Positions 6,802 through 14,710 of a DNA stretch of 21,571 nt are shown in pieces; positions within the stretch are counted from its first letter, which is position 1; each line of letters opens with the position of its first letter. The notes under the pieces were generated by a model. It had not been told where the DNA came from. It did no database searches and worked only from the letters and a program-made list of their open reading frames with translations. Source of the DNA: RGIG8748 sp045646525 (GTDB taxonomy: Bacteria; Bacillota; Clostridia; UMGS1810); NCBI GenBank assembly GCA_045646525.1, contig JAZRKX010000008.1:1-21571 (forward strand). The letters run 5' to 3'. Position numbers and translations under genes: made by a program.

Positions 6802-7559
6802 ATCATAGCTCCAATCCATATACCCAATGTGCAGAACAGTTCAAAAAGCTGAAGAAAGAATCCTGCCGTATCGCCTGTAACTCCGCCAAACTCTTTTTTT
6901 ACCAACGCGCAGTATATAAATATCCAGAGTACACCCATACCGATAGCAAAAGCACCCGCAAGTGCCGAAACAAGAAGCATTGCCATGCAAGACACAAGCG
7001 CGGTTAAAGCCATGGTTATATTCACAACAGTTTTTTTGGCACTCTTTGTGTAGGATGAGAGCATGCCGTTTTTCCTTGCGCTTGGCATGTTTACAGCGCA
7101 AAGAGCCGAAAAACTTCGGGACAAAACATACACAGGACAAAGCGCACTAAGAGCGCCCATGGAATATATCTCATATATAAGAGCAGTATTTATAATAAGG
7201 TATACCGCTAAGTATATTACCGCAAAGGCTCCTATATGAGCGTCGGAGAGTATTTCGAGCTTTCTTTCGCTGGGCGCATGTGAGGACAGGGCATCTACTG
7301 TATCCATAAACCCGTCCATATGTATTCCTCCCGTAACAAGGAGAGGAATACATACAGCAATCGCCGAAGCAAAGAAACGGCTTACTCCCAAAACCGCGCC
7401 GAATTTTTCAAGCAAGAAAACAAGCGCACCGCATATAACCCCGACAACAGGGAAAAAGCAGATTGCATATTTCATATTTTTCTCGTTCCACTCAAAACTT
7501 GGCACAGGAATTATACTGTATGTAGATAACGCTACAATAAGCGATTTAATAAATGTCAT
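6798..7559 (-). CDS. cobS: CobS, adenosylcobinamide-GDP ribazoletransferase
   Basis: This 253-aa integral membrane enzyme joins adenosylcobinamide-GDP to alpha-ribazole (phosphate), giving adenosylcobalamin (phosphate). Visible hallmarks are the N-terminal FIKSLIVALSTYSIIPVP, the metal-binding motif H80-M-D82-G-F-M-D86-T-V-D89, KLEILSDAHIGAF (about 100-112), and several membrane helices towards the C-terminus. ATG 7559 is preferred over 7577 because AGGTG lies 6 bases before it and the upstream ATG has no site. The start overlaps cobU by 14 bases, and the stop overlaps cobC by 4. Length is normal for the family (about 250 aa). Confidence 0.93.
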   Translation of the reverse strand: MTFIKSLIVALSTYSIIPVPSFEWNEKNMKYAICFFPVVGVICGALVFLLEKFGAVLGVSRFFASAIAVCIPLLVTGGIHMDGFMDTVDALSSHAPSERKLEILSDAHIGAFAVIYLAVYLIINTALIYEIYSMGALSALCPVYVLSRSFSALCAVNMPSARKNGMLSSYTKSAKKTVVNITMALTALVSCMAMLLVSALAGAFAIGMGVLWIFIYCALVKKEFGGVTGDTAGFFLQLFELFCTLGIWIGAMI

Positions 7560-8067
7560 AGCCTTCACCTTTTTCATAAACGGGCTTTCCGTCTGCCATT
7601 GTAATGCAGACAGAAGCTTCTTTTTTTAACTTTTCATTGAGTTCATTAAGGCTGTTTATATACATAGATGTTTCCTCATCCCAGCCCGAAGCTTCAAGCT
7701 CCGAGATTGTAACAGCCACCGTAAAAGAGCATTTTTCTGCAAGGTTTAATATATCGCAGAAAACCTCATCCGCACCCTTTCCCTTTTCGAATATGTTATT
7801 TGCCAAAAGGTTTGAAACATCCTCTATCAAAACTACCGCATCCTTATCTATTGTACTCTCTGCCAGACTGTATGGAGCTTCAAGGGTGGTGAAATTCAGA
7901 TTTTGCCTTTGCTTCTTATGTTTTTTTATTCTCTTCAGGTTTTCTTCCGTTTTGGGAATCATGGTTGCAATGTAATAACGCTTACCCAAGCGTTTGGAGA
8001 CAATGCTCTCTGCAAAAAGGCTTTTTCCGCTATCGTTTTTTCCCGAAACAATAATTAGTTTTCCCAT
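7546..8067 (-). CDS. cobU: CobU, adenosylcobinamide kinase / guanylyltransferase
   Basis: This 173-aa protein phosphorylates adenosylcobinamide and then transfers GMP to make adenosylcobinamide-GDP, the activated acceptor for CobS. The P-loop is G9-KNDS-G14-K15-S16. The RIKKHKKQR stretch has H50 in the place of the histidine guanylylated in Salmonella CobU, followed by TLEAP. The P-loop deviates from the usual GGARSGKS (G-K-N-D in place of G-A-R) but keeps the functional GxxxxGKS. VLIEDVSNLLANNIF matches the family core. It overlaps cobT by 13 bases. The family also acts on salvaged cobinamide, which fits an operon lacking ring-synthesis genes. Confidence 0.9.
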   Translation of the reverse strand: MGKLIIVSGKNDSGKSLFAESIVSKRLGKRYYIATMIPKTEENLKRIKKHKKQRQNLNFTTLEAPYSLAESTIDKDAVVLIEDVSNLLANNIFEKGKGADEVFCDILNLAEKCSFTVAVTISELEASGWDEETSMYINSLNELNEKLKKEASVCITMADGKPVYEKGEGYDIY

Positions 8068-9131
8068 ATATTATCACTCTGTCTTATTTCCTCAAGATAA
8101 TTGTCGTCAATGTCCGCCTCGCAGAATGTTGCCATACCATTCATGACCGCACAGGCGGCATCAACCATCTGGAAAGCCAGGGGGCATCCGCTCCCCTCGC
8201 CAAGCCTCATACCAAGGTTTAGCATAGGCTTTATACCGATTTGTTCTGCGGCAATCTTGTACCCTGTTTCAAAGGAATCGTGGCTTGCTATAAGATAGTC
8301 CGAAACCTCTGGACAAAGCCTTACGGCGCAAAGAGCCGCCACCGCTGAAATAAAGCCGTCTACAACAACAGGTCTTCCCGATGAAGCTCCGCCAAGAAAG
8401 GCTCCGCACATGGCGGCAATATCAAAACCGCCCACCTTGGAAAGAACATCTATAACATCCTCCCTGTCGGGACAGTTTATTTCTACGGCCTTTTTTATAA
8501 CCTGTTTTTTTCTTCGAAATGCCTCGTCGGTAATTCCGCCGCCTCTTCCTGTAACGGCATCGGCATCACAGCCTGCAAGAACCGAGAGTACAGCCGAAGC
8601 GGTGGTGGTATTTCCTATTCCCATCTCGCCTATACCTAATATATCCGCATCGGTTTCCTTTGCAACTTCTGCACCCGTGATAATTGCCATTATTGCCTGC
8701 TCTCTTGTCATTGCAGGCCCTTTTACTATATTGCTTGTTCCGTATGCAATCTTTCTGTCTAAAACAGATGTGCCCGAAACATCGCCGTCAATACCCACAT
8801 CGCACACGGTGATACCGCATCCAAAGTGCTTTGCCAGAACTGCAGCACCTGTTTTTGCTTTTGTAAGGTTTACAGCCTGCTTTAGTGTAACGGACTTTGG
8901 CGCCGAGGAAATCCCCTCCTCTGTTACTCCGTTGTCGGAGGCGAAAATCAAAAGGTGCTTTTTTTCTATAGTATTATATATCTTACCTGTAATACCCGCA
9001 AGCCTCACTGAGATGTCCTCAAGAGTGCCCAGACTCCCCGGGGGTTTTGCAAGCTGAGATTGCCTCTCTTTTGCACTATCCATTGCCAACTTATTAGATG
9101 GCTTTATCGAATTAATCAATGTATCAATCAT
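8055..9131 (-). CDS. cobT: CobT, nicotinate-nucleotide:5,6-dimethylbenzimidazole phosphoribosyltransferase
   Basis: This 358-aa enzyme activates the lower-ligand base to alpha-ribazole phosphate using nicotinate mononucleotide. Visible motifs are LAKPPGSLGTLE (about 26-37), FASDNGVTEEGISSAPKSVT, GIGEMGIGNTT, VTGRGGGITDE, and LGEGSGCPLAF near the C-terminus, which carries the catalytic glutamate of the E. coli enzyme. Length matches (E. coli about 359). I chose ATG 9131, where an AGGCGGTG site precedes it, rather than the open frame extending to 9218, because the family starts at about this point. No dimethylbenzimidazole synthesis gene lies nearby, so the base is probably taken from the surroundings or made elsewhere. 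Confidence 0.94.
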   Translation of the reverse strand: MIDTLINSIKPSNKLAMDSAKERQSQLAKPPGSLGTLEDISVRLAGITGKIYNTIEKKHLLIFASDNGVTEEGISSAPKSVTLKQAVNLTKAKTGAAVLAKHFGCGITVCDVGIDGDVSGTSVLDRKIAYGTSNIVKGPAMTREQAIMAIITGAEVAKETDADILGIGEMGIGNTTTASAVLSVLAGCDADAVTGRGGGITDEAFRRKKQVIKKAVEINCPDREDVIDVLSKVGGFDIAAMCGAFLGGASSGRPVVVDGFISAVAALCAVRLCPEVSDYLIASHDSFETGYKIAAEQIGIKPMLNLGMRLGEGSGCPLAFQMVDAACAVMNGMATFCEADIDDNYLEEIRQSDNIWEN

Positions 9132-9142
9132 ATACACACCGC

Positions 9143-10084
9143 CTAACGATATATACCATATTTGAGTTTTATCCGTTCCAGTTTTGCAATAATTTTCTCG
9201 CCGAAAATGAGGTTGCATACTGCCGCCGCACCCGCATGAATCAAATCGTACGGAGCACCCGATATATAATACATCTTAAGGCTGTCCCAGCTTATCTCGG
9301 GACTTCCGGGAATGCCTGCAGTACTAATCATGGTAAAAATATTCATAAGTCCGCCATAGATAATAAATGTTGCGAAAAAGGTAAACGCAGTAAGCGTAAC
9401 ATCGTCCACAGGAAGTCTCTTACGCTGAAGTACAACGCCCAAAATAAGACCTGCAGCACCGAAGATATACAGTCTCCATCCGAAAAATGTTGCTTTATCG
9501 GCAGGCGGAAAGAGAACATAGGAGATATACGCTAATATTATTGTAAAAACAACACACATAACAGGTCCCATAACTGCGGCAAACTGTCTGGACTTTTTCT
9601 TTTCCAAATTTTCACGGTTAAAAGCAAGACCCGCCAAAAATCCCAGAAGTCCCCAACAGAACATCTGCCACGGGCTCCATGGGCCCTGTCCTGCGTAAAA
9701 ATTTAATACAAAGCGTCCCAACGCACCAATGAGAAACCCCGCCTCGGGTCCAAGGGCAATTCCGCAAACTATTATTATAGCTGTACCCGCTCTTAAAGGT
9801 ATCGTGACAGAGCAGATAAGATGCGCACACACCACCAAAGCACACATCATAGCTATGAGAACAACTTCGCGTGCCTTGGGTTTGCGCCGTTCGAATACCA
9901 TAAAAAACGGAAAGCAGGTAAGAGCTAAAACAATAAGGCTTATCATAATGTAATTGCGGTCTTTAAATAAAAGTGCGCCCAGTGCAATTACTGCGGGAAT
10001 AGCCAGAAAAATCAAAAGTGCCGAAACAGCCGTACGCTTTTTCATAGCGGCTGCCGCCTCGCTTACATCATATCCTCTTCGCAT
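9143..10084 (-). CDS. ECF transporter S component, probably for a corrinoid
   Basis: This 313-aa membrane protein is the substrate-binding subunit of an energy-coupling factor transporter. A family S-domain starts near KAREVVLIAMMCAL. It holds RAGTAIIIVCGIALGPEAGF, the GQGPWSPWQMFCWGLLGF segment typical of one S-component group, and about six helices. Ahead of it lies an extra N-terminal unit of about two helices (residues 15-60), so the protein is longer than the usual 180-220 aa. The substrate is inferred from the operon and riboswitch as cobalamin, cobinamide or another corrinoid. ATG 10084 has AGGAGG at 10095-10100; ATG 10045, with GAGGCGG, is an alternative. It overlaps the EcfA gene by 22 bases. 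Confidence 0.85.
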   Translation of the reverse strand: MRRGYDVSEAAAAMKKRTAVSALLIFLAIPAVIALGALLFKDRNYIMISLIVLALTCFPFFMVFERRKPKAREVVLIAMMCALVVCAHLICSVTIPLRAGTAIIIVCGIALGPEAGFLIGALGRFVLNFYAGQGPWSPWQMFCWGLLGFLAGLAFNRENLEKKKSRQFAAVMGPVMCVVFTIILAYISYVLFPPADKATFFGWRLYIFGAAGLILGVVLQRKRLPVDDVTLTAFTFFATFIIYGGLMNIFTMISTAGIPGSPEISWDSLKMYYISGAPYDLIHAGAAAVCNLIFGEKIIAKLERIKLKYGIYR

Positions 10085-11712
10085 CTTCCTGCTACCTCCT
10101 CCCATGTGATTGCATCGGGGAACCACGGTGATGCAAGACGGTTTGCAGATGTGGTGTAAAAACTGTTGCCCCCGAAAAATTCTGAACTCTCACAGCACGA
10201 TACAATCTCTCCGTCAAAAAACATGGCGCAACGGTCTGCGTATGATGCCGAGAATTCTATATCATGAGTAACCATAAGGATAGTTACTCCCTTATCACAA
10301 AGATTTTTAAAGATATCTGCAAGCGTGCGCTTGAAAAACGGGTCAAGCCCCTTGGTAGGCTCGTCCAGAAGCAGAATTTGAGGCTCTAACAGGAGAAGCT
10401 TACCAAGAGCAAGTCTCTGCTGCTCACCGCCTGAAAGGTCATACGGATGAGACTGCCTTAAATGCTCAAGTTCCATCTTACCGAGCATCATACACACACG
10501 GCTGTCTTTTTCAATTTCCGAAAGCTTTTCACAGCATAGTGCTTCCATGAGTTCTTCGTATACCGTAATTTCGGTAAAAAGCGCTTGCGGATTTTGCGGA
10601 AGCATTGAAACACCGCACTTGTCCGTAAAGCTTTTTATACTGCCTCTGTCCGCTTTGAGAGCCTTTGTAATAAGCTTTAACATGGTAGTCTTACCCGCAC
10701 CGTTACCTCCGAGAACTACCAGAAGCTCGCCTTTATTTACATCGAGACTTAATCCTCTTAAAACATCTGCGCCGTTTCTGTCATAACGGTACCATAATTC
10801 CTTAATGGAAATTGCAGGACAATCTTTGGATTTTATTTTGGTTGTCTTTTTACAGTTATCACTACTTATGGCTTTCGGTTTTCCAAGACGCTCTCTAAGA
10901 AGCTCCCGACCCTCTCTTACGGTAAGAGGGCACTTTCCGTCTGCATTAAGCCTTTGCGCTATCTTTAAGACTGCAGGCAAGGCGTAAAACATATCCTTGC
11001 ACTCACCTTTATATATACGCGAAACTGCACCGCGGGGAGTGTCATTTATTTGAAGGCGCCCCTCATCCATTACAAGCACCCTGTCTGCCAGGGAAAAAAG
11101 TTCCTCTAACCGATGCTCCGAAATGATGACGGTTGTACCAAGCTCCTGATTGATTTTCTTAAGTGTAGCTATAAATTCCGAAGCGGCAATGGGGTCAAGC
11201 TGACTTGTAGGCTCGTCAAGTACAAGCACCCTAGGTTTCATAACCATGACAGATGCAAGATTAAGAAGCTGTTTCTGACCGCCCGACAGCTCGCTCACGC
11301 TTTTACGAAACCAGCTATGTATACCAAAGAAGCTTGCCATCTCTGCCACACGGCGCTTTATAGCAGAGTTTTCCATTCCAAGACTCTCAAGTCCGAATGC
11401 CAGTTCGTGCCACACCTTGTCCGTTACAATCTGACCCTCGGGGCTTTGCCCTACAAAACCAATTTCGGAAGCACTGACCCTCTTTGAAACATTTTCAATT
11501 TCCGTACCCTCGTAAAGAATAATGCCCTCTAATCTGCCGTGTGGCGCAAGGCTCTTTTTAAGATGCCTCAAAAGGGTGCTCTTTCCGCAACCCGACTTAC
11601 CGCACAATACCATAAATTCCGACTCGCCTACACAAAAGCTTATATCCTTAAGTGCCCTGTCTCCGCAATCGGGATATGTAAAATTCACATTTTTAAACTG
11701 TATTATTTCCAT
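10063..11712 (-). CDS. ecfA: Double-ABC ECF transporter ATPase (fused EcfA1-EcfA2)
   Basis: This 549-aa cytoplasmic protein has two complete ABC ATPase domains in one chain. Domain 1 has Walker A GKSGCGKST (38-46), Q-loop GFVGQSPE, signature LSGGQKQLL (about 141) and Walker B LVLDEPTSQLDP. Domain 2 has Walker A GGNGAGKTT (about 332), signature LSGGEQQRLALGKLL (about 427) and LLLDEPTKGLDP. Many ECF systems use two separate EcfA subunits; here both come as a fusion, so a dedicated (group I-like) module is likely. It powers the adjacent EcfT and S component. The ATG at 11712 overlaps the ecfT stop by 10 bases, with AAGAGGT (11721-11727) upstream. Confidence 0.93.
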   Translation of the reverse strand: MEIIQFKNVNFTYPDCGDRALKDISFCVGESEFMVLCGKSGCGKSTLLRHLKKSLAPHGRLEGIILYEGTEIENVSKRVSASEIGFVGQSPEGQIVTDKVWHELAFGLESLGMENSAIKRRVAEMASFFGIHSWFRKSVSELSGGQKQLLNLASVMVMKPRVLVLDEPTSQLDPIAASEFIATLKKINQELGTTVIISEHRLEELFSLADRVLVMDEGRLQINDTPRGAVSRIYKGECKDMFYALPAVLKIAQRLNADGKCPLTVREGRELLRERLGKPKAISSDNCKKTTKIKSKDCPAISIKELWYRYDRNGADVLRGLSLDVNKGELLVVLGGNGAGKTTMLKLITKALKADRGSIKSFTDKCGVSMLPQNPQALFTEITVYEELMEALCCEKLSEIEKDSRVCMMLGKMELEHLRQSHPYDLSGGEQQRLALGKLLLLEPQILLLDEPTKGLDPFFKRTLADIFKNLCDKGVTILMVTHDIEFSASYADRCAMFFDGEIVSCCESSEFFGGNSFYTTSANRLASPWFPDAITWEEVAGRCEEDMM

Positions 11713-12608
11713 TTATTCATACCTCTTATATCCAAAACAATAGGAAAGCACATAAGAATGCAAAACGCCGCAATCGATACAGCCTGTACTAATGAAACGG
11801 GCGGGAACACTATGGCGGGATAATAGTAAATATTTGTGTAATCCATAATGCAGGCTGCAACACACATTAAACCCAAAATGAGTAAAACTGCCAAAATCCA
11901 CCGTTCGTGTCTGCCAAGCCGGTACAGGTGAAAGCTTGTCCTGCCCTTAAGTCCGTAGCCTCTTGCCTCCATGGAGTCTGCAGTCTCTATAGATGCCTCC
12001 AGAGACCATGCAATAAGTATGGATATCTCTTTTCCAAACTGACGGATACGCTTAAATGTACCCATGCCGTTTCTGCATCGTCCCATAGAACGCTGGGCTG
12101 CGGAAATCTCGGAAAATCTGCTTTTTAAAAGCGGAATAAACCTGATAATCATAGAAAGCGTCATTGCAATAACGGGCGAAATTCTTCCAAAAAGATAGAT
12201 AAATTTATCCTCGGTAACTATGGCATTGAAAGCACTGAACCAAATAATAACCGAAGTAAGCATTATCCCCTGCACCAAGCCGAAGACAATCGCCTCCAGA
12301 GTTATACGATTGCCGTTTAAATACAATAGAGGCGTAACTCCGTTATGAACATTTAATGCATTTAAAATTACCGTAATCAAAATGACGGGCACTAAAATGA
12401 GCGCGTTGAATTTTAACGCTTTATTCCCCTTTAACAATGCAGAATAAACCCATGCTCCGCCAAAAGACAAGGCAAGAAATAAAGGGTGATTGGAAAACAT
12501 GGTAACACCCATAATCACAGCAAAATATATGAAATTAATTAAAGGATGGCTTCGGTAAAAGACACCGCTTTCACCTACACCGCCTACTGTGCTTTTCTTT
12601 TTCACCAT
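11703..12608 (-). CDS. ecfT: EcfT, ECF transporter transmembrane coupling protein
   Basis: This 301-aa membrane protein links the ATPases to the S component. Recognised family segments are TVILNALNVHNGVTPLLYLNG (partial family motif near 80-100), an SLEASIETADSMEARGYGLKG stretch near 215-235 whose Ala-Arg-Gly is the second coupling motif, and AAQRSMG near 170-175 for the first. About five to six helices surround them. The start overlaps the end of the DUF4430 gene by 7 bases. Being directly between a transcobalamin-like surface protein and the ATPase gene, it belongs to a dedicated corrinoid importer and is probably not a shared housekeeping ECF. Confidence 0.92.
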   Translation of the reverse strand: MVKKKSTVGGVGESGVFYRSHPLINFIYFAVIMGVTMFSNHPLFLALSFGGAWVYSALLKGNKALKFNALILVPVILITVILNALNVHNGVTPLLYLNGNRITLEAIVFGLVQGIMLTSVIIWFSAFNAIVTEDKFIYLFGRISPVIAMTLSMIIRFIPLLKSRFSEISAAQRSMGRCRNGMGTFKRIRQFGKEISILIAWSLEASIETADSMEARGYGLKGRTSFHLYRLGRHERWILAVLLILGLMCVAACIMDYTNIYYYPAIVFPPVSLVQAVSIAAFCILMCFPIVLDIRGMNKWK

Positions 12609-13264
12609 ACCGAATTATCTCCTACATCCATACCCAAATCGCATGTATACATCCATACAATCGCATCGCCGTCTTTTACCTTGAAGCTGTCACAGCCGTA
12701 ATTGGGAAACTGTCCGTTTACCTTGTACATCCATCCGCTTAAGGCACCGCCGTCCATTTCATAAAGGTAGTTTATACCCTCAATGTATTTACCGCCATAC
12801 ACACTGTCACTTCGAAATTCCATATGTATATTTCTTTCCCCTGCAGCACGAAGAAGAATATCAAATACGCTCTCTCCCAAGGTGAATTCAATCTCGGCGG
12901 TCTCGAGAATTACTCCGCTTGCAGGCACATAGGGTGCCACCGCCTGATTTTCCAGCTTTGAAGTATCTTTAACCGTATCGCACCTGATTTCGATGGTGCA
13001 TATATGACGCTCGGGAATTGGCACAGTCTCTTCAATAGCAGTACCTCTTTGTTCTTCTTTAATATCATTTTCGGGGGTATCATCAGGCTTATTCTCTTTT
13101 TCATCTGTAGGAGAGGTTTTGGGGGATTCCTTTATGTTTTGCGTAATCGGTGGCGGATTATCTTTACTGTCTGAAAATTCTATATCAGTATTAAATACCG
13201 CCAAAATAGCAATCGCCAAAACAAAAGCACATATTATAACCGCCCTTATGCGTTTTTTATTCAT
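12602..13264 (-). CDS. Membrane-anchored DUF4430 (transcobalamin C-domain-like) protein
   Basis: This 220-aa protein has a short Lys/Arg-rich N-terminus, one membrane segment (about 8-24, AVIICAFVLAIAILAVF), a charged Pro/Lys/Glu-rich linker (about 30-90), and an outside DUF4430 domain (about 100-218). That domain contains GESVFDILLRAAGE, GGALSGWMYKVNGQFPN and KDGDAIVWMYTCDLGMDVG. DUF4430 is related to the C-terminal beta domain of transcobalamin and intrinsic factor, which covers bound cobalamin. No lipobox cysteine is visible, so it is a signal-anchor protein. ATG 13264 has AGGAGTG 7 bases before it. The likely role is corrinoid receipt at the membrane face, next to the ECF S component; binding is inferred. 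Confidence 0.85.
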   Translation of the reverse strand: MNKKRIRAVIICAFVLAIAILAVFNTDIEFSDSKDNPPPITQNIKESPKTSPTDEKENKPDDTPENDIKEEQRGTAIEETVPIPERHICTIEIRCDTVKDTSKLENQAVAPYVPASGVILETAEIEFTLGESVFDILLRAAGERNIHMEFRSDSVYGGKYIEGINYLYEMDGGALSGWMYKVNGQFPNYGCDSFKVKDGDAIVWMYTCDLGMDVGDNSVW

Positions 13265-13274
13265 ACAAACACTC

Positions 13275-14690
13275 CTATTTGAAAAGTCGTGAAAACATAG
13301 CTGAAATCTGTACCAGTATTGATTGTTTTTGGAAAGTTGTTTTATTATCCTCGAAAACAGGCTTTTTATTTTCATAACAATAGAGATATCCGCTGTCGTT
13401 GTACCATATAAGCGCTCCGTCGGATGTTATGATAAGACTTTGCGAACAATATTGCTTTCTGCCTGTGTTTTCCGCAATTTCATAGCTTGCCTTACTCTGC
13501 CCCTGACTGTCCGAAATAATCCAAAGCTCCGAAAGGTCACTGGCATTTGGTGAAAAGGGCACCATATAGATATAAACCTTATAGTCATTTTCCTTGCAGG
13601 CATATGCCGTGGAAATTGCCGCGCTCCCCTTGGTAAGTATGGGAACAGAATAAATCTCCTCCATTGTAACGGCATCTATCACATGGAAAGGCTCATTGGA
13701 GCCCATTGTGTGACCGCCGCCTCCAAGATACAGACGCCCTTTGTATATAACAGGTGTAGACTGGGTGCCTCCGCCCTCGGTATCGGATATCCATTTTAAT
13801 ACCGATGATTCTATCGGCATACCCTCACTGTCAAGCTCATATGAAAACACCGCCGCGTGACCTAAGGGGTGGTTTGAGGCAACATACAGTCTTTTTGTAT
13901 GTTTGTTGTAAACTATGGTAGATGAAATACGATATCCCTCGCCTATATCAAACTTTCGGGTTTCTCCGCTTTTATAGTTTACCACACTTAGAATATTGTT
14001 GCAACCGAAGTAGCAATAATTACCCACAAAGGCTGCACCGTTGAAGCTGAAGCCGTATTTGCTGTCGGATGTGACAGACCAGCTTATTTTTTTCACTTCG
14101 TCGGGGCGGGATGGGTCGTCATCCTGCGATGTGAAACCTGCATAAATACCGCCTCTTCCGTAGACACCCGTAACAAAGAAGCCGTCATTATACATAACGG
14201 GCGACTGAAATTGTCCTGACCCGAGAGACTCTGTTACATAAAGCTGCTGCAGAGTATCTGCATTATATACACGAAAGAAGCTCCCTTTTATATCAAGTCC
14301 GTCATCCAGATTGTCCTTCTGGCAGGGAACAAATATCTTTCCGTCGCCATATGCAATATTTATAAAAAACTGATTCACAGGTTCTCCGTATACCTGAACC
14401 CTTGCCACCTCTTTTCCTGTTGCAAGTTCTAATTTGCGTAAGTATTGTGAGCTGTAATAATATACATATTCACCTACGGCAACAGGAGTTCCGGGAACAT
14501 CACTCCATGTATTTCCCGTGTTCTTCTCCCATCGAAGAGCCAAAGTGCCTGCCCCAACAGCGGTATAGCCGTCAGAAATTCCCTGTGCCTCAGGCTGTCC
14601 CAAAAATTGCGGCCAGTCCGCTGCAAAAGCGGGCACCGACATCAATAGTACCATTACAATAAAAATCAAGGCGGCTCGTTTTGTTTTCAT
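13275..14690 (-). CDS. Secreted PQQ-type beta-propeller protein
   Basis: This 471-aa protein has a clear signal peptide (MKTKRAALIFIVMVLLMSVP, cleavage after AFA at about 23). The mature protein begins with WPQFLG, the usual opening of PQQ-like propellers. Repeated blade units follow, each with a V/G-x-YVY-type strand and a TGKxVA or SGETRKF turn, for example AVGEYVYYYSS, YGDGKIFVPC, KGRLYLGGGG and YLYCYENK. No membrane anchor, lipobox or SLH domain is seen, so retention must be by binding a partner or by the wall. PQQ-type propellers often bind ligands or proteins without any cofactor. Its place in a B12-regulated operon suggests corrinoid capture, as BtuG does in Bacteroides. GGAGG lies 10 bases before the ATG. 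Confidence 0.85.
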   Translation of the reverse strand: MKTKRAALIFIVMVLLMSVPAFAADWPQFLGQPEAQGISDGYTAVGAGTLALRWEKNTGNTWSDVPGTPVAVGEYVYYYSSQYLRKLELATGKEVARVQVYGEPVNQFFINIAYGDGKIFVPCQKDNLDDGLDIKGSFFRVYNADTLQQLYVTESLGSGQFQSPVMYNDGFFVTGVYGRGGIYAGFTSQDDDPSRPDEVKKISWSVTSDSKYGFSFNGAAFVGNYCYFGCNNILSVVNYKSGETRKFDIGEGYRISSTIVYNKHTKRLYVASNHPLGHAAVFSYELDSEGMPIESSVLKWISDTEGGGTQSTPVIYKGRLYLGGGGHTMGSNEPFHVIDAVTMEEIYSVPILTKGSAAISTAYACKENDYKVYIYMVPFSPNASDLSELWIISDSQGQSKASYEIAENTGRKQYCSQSLIITSDGALIWYNDSGYLYCYENKKPVFEDNKTTFQKQSILVQISAMFSRLFK

Positions 14691-14710
14691 TACTATAAAT
14701 CCTCCAATGG

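Noticed and set aside
8410..9057. A 215-aa plus-strand open frame opposite cobT
   Set aside because: It is a shadow of cobT; the composition is low-quality and cobT on the other strand has full family motifs.
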